Shown: positions 1 to 7,079 of the stretch, in pieces
How positions within the stretch are numbered: position 1 is the first letter of the stretch
Layout of the letters: every line of letters starts with the position of its first letter
Assembly: GCA_964484515.1 (NCBI GenBank)
Contig: CAZAGT010000016.1
Location: forward strand, 1 to 29,362
From: CAZAGT01 sp964484515
GTDB lineage: Bacteria > Desulfobacterota > DSM-4660 > Desulfatiglandales > HGW-15
Direction: 5' to 3'
Length of the DNA stretch: 29,362 bases
Notes under the pieces: model-generated
The model's input: only the letters and a program-made list of their open reading frames with translations
What the model was told of the DNA's origin: nothing
Databases searched by the model: none
Program-made: the position numbers and the translations under genes

Positions 1-88
1 CAGGTAACGTTTCGTTTTTGAAAAGAGACCCCCATGGCCGGGCGATAAGGTATCAGAGACCTCATTTCATAAAGTTTCATACGAGAAT
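1..88 (-). repeat. dispersed 88-bp repeat, copy 1
   Basis: The first 88 bases are the reverse complement of 18947-19034 with about 6 mismatches. The match starts at the first base of the window, so the element may extend beyond it. No reading frame or transposase is associated. It is probably a dispersed intergenic element or a mobile-element end. Confidence 0.85.
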
Positions 89-98
89 TTTCCGGATG

Positions 99-141
99 CC
101 GGATCCGTCATCCCTGACTTGATCCGGGACCGGCATGACGA
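99..141. repeat. REP-like palindromic sequence
   Basis: CCGGATC at 99-105 pairs with GATCCGG at 121-127, and GTCAT/ATGAC form a second overlapping inverted pair. This is typical of short extragenic palindromic repeats. It lies next to the dispersed repeat at the window edge and has no coding content. Confidence 0.45.
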
Positions 142-176
142 ATTCCCACTTTTGGCAGCATTGTCATTTAGGGAAC

Positions 177-210
177 AAAAAAAAGGCAGAGCCAACAGGA
201 ACTCTGCCTT
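177..210 (-). terminator. Rho-independent terminator (minus strand)
   Basis: Read on the minus strand, AAGGCAGAG pairs with CTCTGCCTT around a 10-base loop and is followed by a run of Ts (177-184 on the plus strand are all A). It is the first strong terminator downstream of the minus-strand operon ending at 587, leaving a roughly 375-base transcribed tail. Confidence 0.8.
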
Positions 211-586
211 GAAGGGAGGTTAGGCTGATGGTCAACTAACCAACGAATCTATTGTGTAGAGTTAGGCTGATTGTGACAAAAATCACCTGTCCGAAGTCTT
301 GAGGTTGGGCTGATTGTTAACTATCCAACTGGGCCTCTTATCATCTCTTCCCAAAATGCCGTTTTTTCCCCGGAACAATTCTAATCTCCCTCTTCTTGGA
401 GTCGTCCGGTTGGAAAGATGCACGCACACCCGAGAAGATCTGTGCACAACTGCGTGAAGCCGGTGAACCTTTAATGACTGCCTTGCCAGGCTCTGCAGCC
501 TGCTAAACACTAGAGTCGCCTCGTTGTCTTCTTTTCCGTCCTCCCTCTTGCACAGACGACCGCCGCGCCCATGTCGCGCAAGTGAT
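211..586. other. intergenic stretch with three spaced repeats
   Basis: No convincing gene. A 75-codon minus-strand frame (283-510) is open but basic, unlike any family I recognise and without a clear ribosome binding site. Three copies of a GTTAGGCTGAT-like motif start at 219, 261 and 304 (periods 42 and 43). The stretch lies between the response regulator stop and the terminator, so it is probably 3' untranslated RNA of that operon. Confidence 0.5.
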
Positions 587-943
587 CTAATGCAGGATGA
601 CCTCTGCGATCTTCCGCTTCAGTTCTCCAAAGGAGACGAAGCTCTTCACAACGTAGCCGGCGGCTTGCGCCAGTCGAGGATCGTCTGCATAGCTATCGTA
701 AGCGGTTACAATGATGACGGGCAAATTCGGAACCTCGCGCTTGATATTCTGAAGGACCTCCCAGCCTTCAAAACCGTTCATACAGAGGTCGAGTAAGACC
801 AGATCAGGCGGTGAATCCTTGAGGTACGTCCAGATCGATTCGGTATCCCCGGCACAAGAGACCCGATAGCCTTCGTCCGTCAACTCCTCTGAAAGGAGCT
901 CTCTGACGTACCGTTGATCATCTACGATCAAGATGTTCGGCAT
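587..943 (-). CDS. single-domain response regulator (CheY-like receiver)
   Basis: This 118-residue protein is a stand-alone receiver domain. The acidic pair DD (residues 8-9), phosphoacceptor D52 in LVLLDLCMNG, T80 in IIVTAY and K100 in YVVKSF are all in the expected places, so it should be phosphorylatable. There is no output domain, so it must act by protein-protein contact or as a phosphorelay intermediate. It lies 40 bases downstream of the receiver-like gene ending at 984 on the same strand and probably shares its sigma-54 promoter. No histidine kinase is visible in the window, so the cognate kinase is elsewhere. The function is confident as a family call; the signal is unknown. Confidence 0.9.
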   Translation of the reverse strand: MPNILIVDDQRYVRELLSEELTDEGYRVSCAGDTESIWTYLKDSPPDLVLLDLCMNGFEGWEVLQNIKREVPNLPVIIVTAYDSYADDPRLAQAAGYVVKSFVSFGELKRKIAEVILH

Positions 944-983
944 CGTTGGACTCTACCTGACTCTGCCTTCTAGACCATGCTTC

Positions 984-1358
984 TTAACCCATCAAGACGT
1001 TGTTCAATACGGCTGCGACTTCTTCCAGGTTGCTGTCCAAGTAAGTCACAAAGCGAGGATACAGTCTGTGACCCTTTTCAATCGTGTCCTTTTCCCTGTC
1101 GGGTAAGACAAGGATGATGCGGATATCTTGAAGCAAATTGCGGATGAAAAGGAGGTTTAAGAGGTCTTCTTTACTGTTGGCGATGATAACGGCCACCGTA
1201 AGTTCGCCCGTCGGTTGCCGAAGTCTTTGGGAAAACTGATCCATAGAATCGTAGATCTCAGTGTCCTGAGCGGGTGCCATTCTTTGGATTAGACCAACCA
1301 GTTTCTCGCCCGCTCCCTCCATGAGACGGGCATAGAGAATCACCTTCGAACTCGGCAT
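984..1358 (-). CDS. small hypothetical protein, degenerate receiver-like
   Basis: This protein of about 124 residues has alternating hydrophobic strands and helices resembling a receiver fold: an ILYARL strand, VAVIIANS, IRIILVLPD and a C-terminal helix. The usual phosphoacceptor Asp is absent; the third-strand region reads VIIANSKED. I infer a pseudo-receiver but cannot exclude another alpha/beta fold. I chose the ATG at 1358 because AGAGGTGA lies just upstream; an in-frame ATG at 1400 has no such site and would lie very close to the promoter. It is the first gene after the predicted sigma-54 promoter at 1413-1430 and is followed by the CheY-like gene. Confidence 0.6.
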   Translation of the reverse strand: MPSSKVILYARLMEGAGEKLVGLIQRMAPAQDTEIYDSMDQFSQRLRQPTGELTVAVIIANSKEDLLNLLFIRNLLQDIRIILVLPDREKDTIEKGHRLYPRFVTYLDSNLEEVAAVLNNVLMG

Positions 1359-1412
1359 TTCACCTCTGGCTACCTTTTTGAAAGCGGCGTTTCGTTTCAT
1401 GTCTTAGATCAT

Positions 1413-1430
1413 AAGCAAGAAATATGCCAA
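1413..1430 (-). promoter_or_regulatory. sigma-54 (-24/-12) promoter
   Basis: On the minus strand the sequence reads TTGGCATATTTCTTGCTT. It keeps the TGGCA and TTGC elements at the exact spacing of the sigma-54 consensus (TGGCAC-N5-TTGC). Transcription would start near 1403, about 45 bases before the ATG at 1358. A sigma-54 activator gene and palindromic enhancer-like sites lie just upstream. Confidence 0.75.
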
Positions 1431-1526
1431 TAAGTGGCAAGCGATATATATTACATAAATTCAATATCTTATATGATGAGGCTGGGTTTGGTTGGAAATA
1501 TGTGGTGGGGGTATTCCATTTTAGCA

Positions 1527-1559
1527 GAACATATGTTCAAAAAACTTGAACATATGTTC
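1527..1559. promoter_or_regulatory. tandem palindromic enhancer (UAS) sites
   Basis: Two perfect copies of the 12-bp palindrome GAACATATGTTC lie at 1527-1538 and 1548-1559, with AAAAAACTT after each, giving a 21-bp period of two helical turns. They are about 100-145 bp upstream of the sigma-54 promoter and directly beyond the stop codon of the NtrC-type gene. This is where enhancer sites for such an activator are expected. Binding by that activator is inferred. Confidence 0.7.
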
Positions 1560-1571
1560 AAAAAACTTGAA

Positions 1572-3020
1572 TCAATCTGGGGTAGCTCCCTGAGCCGGCC
1601 AACCAAATCTGGAAACGCCGTACTTCTTGAGCAGGGTGTACAACCTCGTGCGCCCGAGCCCCGAAACATCGCAGGCCTCCTTGATGTTTCCTCTCGTCAT
1701 TTCCATGAGCTGTTCGAAGTACCTTTTTTCCAGATCCGCAAGGGAATCTTCTCTGAATTCGCGGTACTTCGGCAGGGACCTGGTTCGTTTGGGGGATTCG
1801 GTCGACGCACTGTCGTTTGCCGGGTACGCCTTCTCCTTGGCAACGGAGGCCCTGGCAACGTGGATGCGGATATGCTCCGGCAGGTGTTTAGGAAAAAGCG
1901 TAGGCTCGTATTGGGCCTCGGCAAGGATCCTTTCAATGGTATTGAACAGCTCCCGAACATTTCCGGGCCAATCATAAGCCGCTAGCAAATCGAAAAAATC
2001 GGGAGAGAAGCCCTTTGGCCCGATACCATAATTCTCGCATAAGCGGTTCATATGAAACAGGACGAGGTCCTTGACGTCTCCATCGCGTTCTCGCAAGGGC
2101 GGCAGCCCTAGGTTGAAAGACTGAAGACGATAGGCGAGATCCCTCCTAAACGCTCCGGCGTCGGCTATCTGATCAAGGTTTCGATTCGTTGCGGCCACCA
2201 ATCGAAAATCACTTTGTACTTCCGTTTTCCCGCCCAAGGGGCGGAATAATCGCTCCTGAAGGACGCGCAGAAAGGACTTCTGGATGGATGGGGTAAGTTC
2301 CCCTACTTCATCCAGAAAAAGAGTTCCTCCATCGGCCTGCTTAATAAGGCCGTCCTGGGACTTGACCGCCCCGGTATAGGCTCCCCGCTCATAACCGAAA
2401 AGGGCGCTTTCGACGAGCGTTTCGGGCAGGGCAGCGCAATCGACCACAACAAAGTTCCTGTCCGCGCGCGGACTATTGGCATGGATGGCCCTTGCGAACA
2501 ACTCCTTGCCGGTACCCGTCTCCCCGGTGATGAGGACGTTCGTCTCACTATTCGCGGCCTGTGCGAGCGCATTCAAACAGGTCTTCATTTGGAGACTTCC
2601 GCCCACGATCCCCTCCGTCTTGAGGGCCACGGCCGGCTTGCGGGCCTTCTCGACATCTTCTCGGTACTGAATAATTCGCTTCAGGAGCAGGGCTATTTTC
2701 TTGGGTGAAAAGGGTTTCTCCAGATAGTCCCAAGCCCCACTTCTGATCGCGACTTCAGCCCCGTCAGGATCGCCGAAACCTGTGATAATGATGACCTCAG
2801 GAGATGACGGCGTTCCATGGAGCTTTGGTAACGCCTCAAGTCCATTCCCATCCGGCAAACGCACGTCGAGGAATACCACATCGAAGGCCGTTGCAGAGGC
2901 CATCTCAAGTCCTTCTCTCAGCGTCCGTGCCTGACTGGCCTCGTGCCCGAGGCCTGCGACCATCTGCGCGATGACATCGCATACGGCCTTATCGTCATCG
3001 ATAATCAGTACATTCGCCAT
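1572..3020 (-). CDS. sigma-54-dependent response regulator, NtrC family
   Basis: A full three-domain regulator of about 482 residues. The N-terminal receiver has its phosphoacceptor Asp at about residue 52 (VVFLDVRLPDG). The central AAA+ domain carries Walker A GETGTGKE (about 166), the sigma-54 contact loop as GAYTGA (about 213; Tyr replaces the common Phe) and a Walker B-type LFLDEVGE. The C-terminus is a Fis-type helix-turn-helix (GNIKEACDVSGLGRTRLY). Start choice: the ATG at 3020 gives the usual receiver start MANVLIIDDD and has AGGG upstream; GTG 3053 and ATG 3050 are alternatives. It probably activates the downstream sigma-54 operon through the palindromes at 1527-1559. No partner kinase is nearby. 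Confidence 0.93.
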   Translation of the reverse strand: MANVLIIDDDKAVCDVIAQMVAGLGHEASQARTLREGLEMASATAFDVVFLDVRLPDGNGLEALPKLHGTPSSPEVIIITGFGDPDGAEVAIRSGAWDYLEKPFSPKKIALLLKRIIQYREDVEKARKPAVALKTEGIVGGSLQMKTCLNALAQAANSETNVLITGETGTGKELFARAIHANSPRADRNFVVVDCAALPETLVESALFGYERGAYTGAVKSQDGLIKQADGGTLFLDEVGELTPSIQKSFLRVLQERLFRPLGGKTEVQSDFRLVAATNRNLDQIADAGAFRRDLAYRLQSFNLGLPPLRERDGDVKDLVLFHMNRLCENYGIGPKGFSPDFFDLLAAYDWPGNVRELFNTIERILAEAQYEPTLFPKHLPEHIRIHVARASVAKEKAYPANDSASTESPKRTRSLPKYREFREDSLADLEKRYFEQLMEMTRGNIKEACDVSGLGRTRLYTLLKKYGVSRFGWPAQGATPD

Positions 3021-3115
3021 CGGTTGCCCTGGTGTGTCGACATTCTCCATCACCCAACGCTGCGCCTACGGGGCACATGTCGCGCTTTTTCAACGTCTCC
3101 GGCTCCGCGTGACCG

Positions 3116-3144
3116 AATATACATAACTGGCTTTAATACTTCAA
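3116..3144 (-). promoter_or_regulatory. sigma-70-type promoter for the NtrC-family gene
   Basis: On the minus strand TTGAAG (3139-3144) and TATATT (3116-3121) are separated by 17 bases and lie about 95 bases upstream of the chosen ATG at 3020. This is a sequence-only call. Confidence 0.5.
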
Positions 3145-3200
3145 CCAGGTGTGTGTTTCATGCGAGCGGGATACTATCTGGAGACGCCAGGCGACGCGAG

Positions 3201-5078
3201 TCAGTAACTGCCCAAGATTTTCAGATAGTCGGTCTTTGCTTTGAGCACATCCAAGACGGGCTTAAACACCTCGGATTCGGCATCGGCCTCCAAATCGACG
3301 TAAAACATGTACTCCCAGGGTTTGCCATGAATGGGGCGCGACTCCAATTTCACCAGGTTGATCCCCCCTTCGGCAAATGCCTTCAGCGTTTCAAAAAGGG
3401 CGCCGGGTTGATTTCCGGTTGAGTAGATGAGCGAGGACTTATGTCGTGGACCGCTCTCGAGGGGCTCAGTTCCAATGATCACAAAACGGGTAAAGTTTCG
3501 CGGGTTTGTCTCGATCCCTTCTTCGATTACCTGCATCCCGTAAATTTCCGCGGCCTCCTTACCACCGATGGCCGCGTCACTGTCGCCGTTACCGCTGCTT
3601 ATCTCAATGACGGCCCTCGCCGTATCGTTGACCGGGACCTGCTGCCAGTCGGGGTGCCGTTCCAGGTATTGACGACACTGCTGAAAGGCCTGCGGGGCCG
3701 CGAAGATGCGCCTGATTTGCTCGATCGTCGTCCCTGATTTGGCGATCACATGATAGATAATCCGCAGGGTGATCTCATCAACGACCTTTAGATCGTACTC
3801 AAGAAGCAGATCGTAGTTTTCATGAATACTCCCGGTAAGGGAGTTTTCCAAAGGGATGACACCAAAATCTGCTTCCCCCATCTTGACCGCCTCAAAGATT
3901 CCACGGAAAGAGGGAGACGGCACTGGGGCGACCCTTTCACCGAAATACTGTGTACAGGCCTTATGGCTGAAGGTGCCTATTTCCCCCAAAAACGCCGCAC
4001 GCTGGCTCTTTTTCCCTTTCGCTTTGTTCAAGTGCTCCACGGCCTTGGCCTTCTCAAGGTAGCCAAAATCGAGCTGCTTTCCGATCACCGGGGCAATGAC
4101 GTAAATGTCACGTGTCAATTGTCCGAATTGCTTCGGATAGAGGCTCTGTGCTCCATCGGAAAGGGCCTCATCCGGGTTGTTGTGGACCTCGATCATCAGC
4201 CCATCGGCCCCGGCCGCGATCGCCGCGCGCGCCATCGGACTGACCTTCTCACGAATACCCGTCGCGTGGCTCGGATCAATCATGACCGGCAGGTGGGTGA
4301 GTTTCTTGAGCACCGGAATGGCAGAAAGATCGAGCGTGTTGCGCGTGTAAGGCTCAAACGTTCGGATCCCGCGCTCACACAATACGACCTGCTCATTCCC
4401 TTCTGACAGGATGTACTCGGCCGACATCAGCCATTCCTCGATCGTCGAGGATAGGCCGCGTTTCAGGAGGACCGGTTTTCCCATCCGTCCGACGCATTTC
4501 AACAGTTCGAAGTTCTGCACGTTACGGGCACCCACCTGAAGGACGTCCACGTATTTCATCATAAGGTCCGCTTGCGTCGGCGAGGTGATTTCGGTCACGA
4601 TTCCGAGGCCGAACTCCTCGCGAACCTCTGCCAGGATCTTCAGACCCGCTTCTCCCAGTCCCTGGAAGGAATAGGGTGACGACCGCGGTTTGAAGGCCCC
4701 CCCGCGGAAGAGGAGGGCACCGTATTTCTTTACCTCCGCAGCGATGGCGAAGGCCTGCTCACGGCTCTCGACCGCACAAGGTCCTGCAATGATGGTGATC
4801 CTCTCGCCCCCAATCGTCACATTCCCGACCCGAACAAGCGTGTCATCGGGATGCATCTGCCTGCTGACCAACTTGAAGGACGTTGACACCGGTATGACCT
4901 CTTTCACTCCGGAAAGCCTCTCAAAAAAGGCTCGATCCTGATTGCCCTTACCAATGGCGCCGATTACACTTTGGCCCGCATCCGTCATTTCGCGAACGAT
5001 GCAACCCTCCTTGAAAAGGACGCTCCGAATGTGGTTCTTCTGGTCCTCCGTAATCCCCTTCTCCAGCACGAGAATCAT
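3201..5078 (-). CDS. fused DAHP synthase - prephenate dehydratase with ACT domain
   Basis: One chain of about 625 residues joins two non-adjacent steps of phenylalanine synthesis. The first 335 or so residues are a type I-beta (AroF/AroG-like) 3-deoxy-7-phosphoheptulonate synthase: an N-terminal ferredoxin-like regulatory part, then IIAGPCAVES, FKPRSSPYSFQG, LLKRGL and VMIDPSHATG. A short linker leads to a complete prephenate dehydratase (RAAFLGEIGTFSH, VIPLENSLTGSI, NDTARAV) and a C-terminal ACT domain with GALF and LESRP, the Phe-binding motifs. No chorismate mutase helices are visible in the linker. The start at 5078 follows GGGAGG by 8 bases. Upstream are a Phe-rich leader peptide and attenuator, and aroB is divergent, so both transcription and activity are probably under Phe control. 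Symbols such as aroF or pheA each describe only half, so none is assigned. Confidence 0.92.
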   Translation of the reverse strand: MILVLEKGITEDQKNHIRSVLFKEGCIVREMTDAGQSVIGAIGKGNQDRAFFERLSGVKEVIPVSTSFKLVSRQMHPDDTLVRVGNVTIGGERITIIAGPCAVESREQAFAIAAEVKKYGALLFRGGAFKPRSSPYSFQGLGEAGLKILAEVREEFGLGIVTEITSPTQADLMMKYVDVLQVGARNVQNFELLKCVGRMGKPVLLKRGLSSTIEEWLMSAEYILSEGNEQVVLCERGIRTFEPYTRNTLDLSAIPVLKKLTHLPVMIDPSHATGIREKVSPMARAAIAAGADGLMIEVHNNPDEALSDGAQSLYPKQFGQLTRDIYVIAPVIGKQLDFGYLEKAKAVEHLNKAKGKKSQRAAFLGEIGTFSHKACTQYFGERVAPVPSPSFRGIFEAVKMGEADFGVIPLENSLTGSIHENYDLLLEYDLKVVDEITLRIIYHVIAKSGTTIEQIRRIFAAPQAFQQCRQYLERHPDWQQVPVNDTARAVIEISSGNGDSDAAIGGKEAAEIYGMQVIEEGIETNPRNFTRFVIIGTEPLESGPRHKSSLIYSTGNQPGALFETLKAFAEGGINLVKLESRPIHGKPWEYMFYVDLEADAESEVFKPVLDVLKAKTDYLKILGSY

Positions 5079-5201
5079 GGTCAAGCCTCCCTTCAATCTA
5101 AAGACTCTGCCTTTCCTTAGAGCCCTATCGTTAGCAGGACGATGAAAAACACGTTACCCTCAAGACGACAGTCACGTTTGTACCCGCTTGAGCCTTCCCA
5201 T

Positions 5202-5279
5202 AAAAAAAGCCCCGAGAGAATCGTCTCGGGGCCATATATAGTCTAAACCCCGAGCAGACCGGTTTCAAGTCCACTCGGG
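5202..5279 (-). promoter_or_regulatory. phenylalanine transcription attenuator
   Basis: On the minus strand, segment 1 (5279-5268, CCCGAGTGGACT) can pair with segment 2 (5260-5249, GGTCTGCTCGGG), about 12 bp including G-U pairs. The CTCGGGG part of segment 2 can instead pair with CCCCGAG of segment 3. Segment 3 (5232-5224, GCCCCGAGA) also pairs with segment 4 (5217-5209, TCTCGGGGC), a 9-bp stem followed by seven Ts: a perfect intrinsic terminator. This is the exclusive 1:2, 2:3, 3:4 logic of amino-acid attenuators, placed between the leader peptide and the biosynthetic gene. Confidence 0.85.
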
Positions 5280-5295
5280 TCACTCAACGCGCACG

Positions 5296-5352
5296 TTACG
5301 GATCCGAATGGACGCTTCTAAAAAAGCAAAAGAACCGTCCCGGAGCTGTCAA
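5296..5352 (-). CDS. Phe-rich leader peptide of the attenuator
   Basis: An 18-codon ORF reads TTG-ACA-GCT-CCG-GGA-CGG and then the run Phe-Phe-Cys-Phe-Phe (5320-5334), ending at TAA (5296-5298); the peptide is MTAPGRFFCFFRSVHSDP. The TTG start is preceded by AAGGTGAGG at an 8-base spacing, a strong ribosome binding site. Ribosome stalling at the Phe codons would leave segment 2 free to form the antiterminator. The ORF ends just before segment 1, the usual geometry. It was too short for automatic gene calling. Confidence 0.82.
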   Translation of the reverse strand: MTAPGRFFCFFRSVHSDP

Positions 5353-5390
5353 TCTTGAACCCTCACCTTGTTCTATTGGTATATCTTTTG

Positions 5391-5419
5391 CCCATACGCC
5401 ATTCGATTCAGGCTGTCAA
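5391..5419 (-). promoter_or_regulatory. promoter of the Phe leader/biosynthetic transcript
   Basis: On the minus strand a perfect -35 TTGACA (5414-5419) and a weak -10 TATGGG (5391-5396) are separated by 17 bases. A start near 5384 would place the leader peptide about 30 bases in and the terminator about 165 bases in. Confidence 0.5.
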
Positions 5420-5496
5420 GCCTTCTTTAGCGACAGGACTCATTTATTTCTCCTGAGCACCTATATACTAAGAGACTGTGGAACATCGACTTCTGC

Positions 5497-5539
5497 GAGG
5501 CCGGTGGAAAATGTCCAGATGCAAGGCCTCCGAAACCGG
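5497..5539 (-). repeat. 43-bp dispersed repeat, copy 1
   Basis: The reverse complement of this segment matches 22758-22800 with 3 mismatches. It begins CCGGTTTCGGAGGCCTTGCA. Both copies lie in intergenic DNA, this one between the Phe leader promoter and aroB. It is short and contains no gene. Confidence 0.75.
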
Positions 5540-5626
5540 AGACCCGCCCCGCAGGGTCGGGGACTGAACTGAGCGGGGCGAAAGTAAAGAAATCCCACGG
5601 AATGAGGCGTACGAACCCTCAGGTTC

Positions 5627-5726
5627 GAGGTTCGAGGACTGAGGTTCGAGGCAAAAACAAAAGACTTCAGGCGGTTTTTTTCCTTTGCCTTCAGCCTTCT
5701 ACCTTTGACCTTCTGTATATGCCGCA
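5627..5726 (+). repeat. about 100-bp dispersed repeat, copy 1
   Basis: A degenerate GAGGTTCGAGG-type tandem is followed by a spacer and TTTGCCTTCAGCCTT, ACCTTTGACCTTC and ATATGCCGCA. The same order of blocks recurs in the same orientation at 15335-15438. The rest of the 5353-6032 gap holds no gene that I can support. Confidence 0.65.
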
Positions 5727-5996
5727 GTGACGAGGGATCAGGGTAGCGCAGCCCCTCGGTCTTGATCAGGGCCATGAGTCCTGCGACTCTGCTCAGGACC
5801 GTGAGCGTGTCGAACGGCATGTCGAATGGCAGGTGGGCGTTTTCCGACAGCCTCAACGAAAACGGAACACGATTCCGTGTCCCTGTCGGATTTCGATCTT
5901 CGCTCAATGTTGGGGGCGGGACTGCTTCAGCGAGTCAAAATTCGAGGTTGCGATTTCACAATGGTGTGTTAAGAATTGCTTTCTATATGTAGGAAG

Positions 5997-6013
5997 CATT
6001 CCGAGTCGGAATG
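5997..6013. promoter_or_regulatory. 17-bp inverted repeat upstream of aroB
   Basis: CATTCCGA and TCGGAATG are perfect 8-base arms around a single G, ending 19 bases before the aroB ATG. It could be an operator or a small hairpin in the leader; no specific regulator is indicated. Confidence 0.4.
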
Positions 6014-6032
6014 AACCTCGTTGAGTGGAGCA

Positions 6033-7079
6033 ATGACGGTGAAGACCTTTGAAATCCATGGAAGTAGCGGCAACTCAAAGATACTTATAGGGGAGACCCT
6101 GAAGCGCCTTGGAGAATACCTTCCCACCGGTTTGAATCGGACCATCGCCATCAGCGACACGAACGTCTGCGAGCACTATCGACATCTATTTCCCACCGAG
6201 CAGGTCATTCAGATCGGCACCGGAGAAGAGATCAAGAACCTGGCTACCGTGCAGGACGTCTATGAAAGGTTACTCCATTTCGAGGCCGATCGGTCGTCAT
6301 TCATTGTCGGGATTGGTGGTGGGATCGTCTGCGATATAGCCGGGTTCGTCGCTTCGACGTACATGCGAGGAGTACGCTTCGGCTTCGTAGCCTCTACCCT
6401 ACTCGCACAGGTCGATGCGAGTGTGGGCGGAAAAAATGGGGTCAACTTCCTTGGATTCAAGAATATCGTCGGGGTGTTTAATCAACCCGAATTTGTCATC
6501 TGTGACGTCAGTCTCTTGCGAACCCTTCCCGAAAAGGAAATACTGTGCGGCATGGCCGAAACCGTGAAACACGCCGCGGTCGAAAGGCCCGACCTGTTCA
6601 CCTTTCTGGAAGATCGCGCCCAAGATGCCCTGAAGCTTGAGCCGAGTGTTATCGAGCGAATCATTTTCGACTCCGTGCAATTGAAGTCAGCGATCGTAAA
6701 TCGAGATGAAAAGGAGCACGGTGAGCGCCGAAAACTCAATTTTGGACACACCTTCGGCCACGCCGTCGAAAAGACCGTGGGACTCTCCCATGGCGAGGCG
6801 GTCAGCGTTGGGATGGTTGTAGCCTCGGCGCTTTCCGTCCGTCGGGGTCTCTTAGCGGAGGGCGAAGCGGCGCGGATCGCGAACCTGCTTCAGAAGCTGA
6901 AACTCCCGACAACCCTTCGAGGCAACCCTGACAGGATCCTCGACGCCCTGAGGAAGGATAAGAAACGGGAAGGCGGCAGCGTTCATTTCGTCCTGCTAGC
7001 GGGAATCGGCCGGGCGGTTATCGAGGGAATTGCTTTAGACGAACTCCGGTCCGTGATCACGGATCTCATTCACGAATAG
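6033..7079 (+). CDS. aroB: 3-dehydroquinate synthase
   Basis: Converts DAHP to 3-dehydroquinate, the second step of the shikimate pathway, directly after the DAHP synthase encoded divergently at 3201-5078. About 348 residues, normal for the family. Visible motifs are the NAD-binding GIGGGIVCDIAGFVAS, the RGVRFGFVASTLLAQVDASVGGKNG block, CGMAETVKHA, the KLNFGHTFGHAVE zinc/substrate region and LRKDKKREGG. I chose ATG 6033 over an in-frame TTG at 6021 because the TTG has no better ribosome binding site. Its stop overlaps the convergent transporter gene by 14 bases. Confidence 0.96.
   Translation: MTVKTFEIHGSSGNSKILIGETLKRLGEYLPTGLNRTIAISDTNVCEHYRHLFPTEQVIQIGTGEEIKNLATVQDVYERLLHFEADRSSFIVGIGGGIVCDIAGFVASTYMRGVRFGFVASTLLAQVDASVGGKNGVNFLGFKNIVGVFNQPEFVICDVSLLRTLPEKEILCGMAETVKHAAVERPDLFTFLEDRAQDALKLEPSVIERIIFDSVQLKSAIVNRDEKEHGERRKLNFGHTFGHAVEKTVGLSHGEAVSVGMVVASALSVRRGLLAEGEAARIANLLQKLKLPTTLRGNPDRILDALRKDKKREGGSVHFVLLAGIGRAVIEGIALDELRSVITDLIHE

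Noticed and set aside
283..510. 75-residue minus-strand frame
   Set aside because: Basic low-complexity composition, no ribosome binding site, lies over repeat-containing operon tail.
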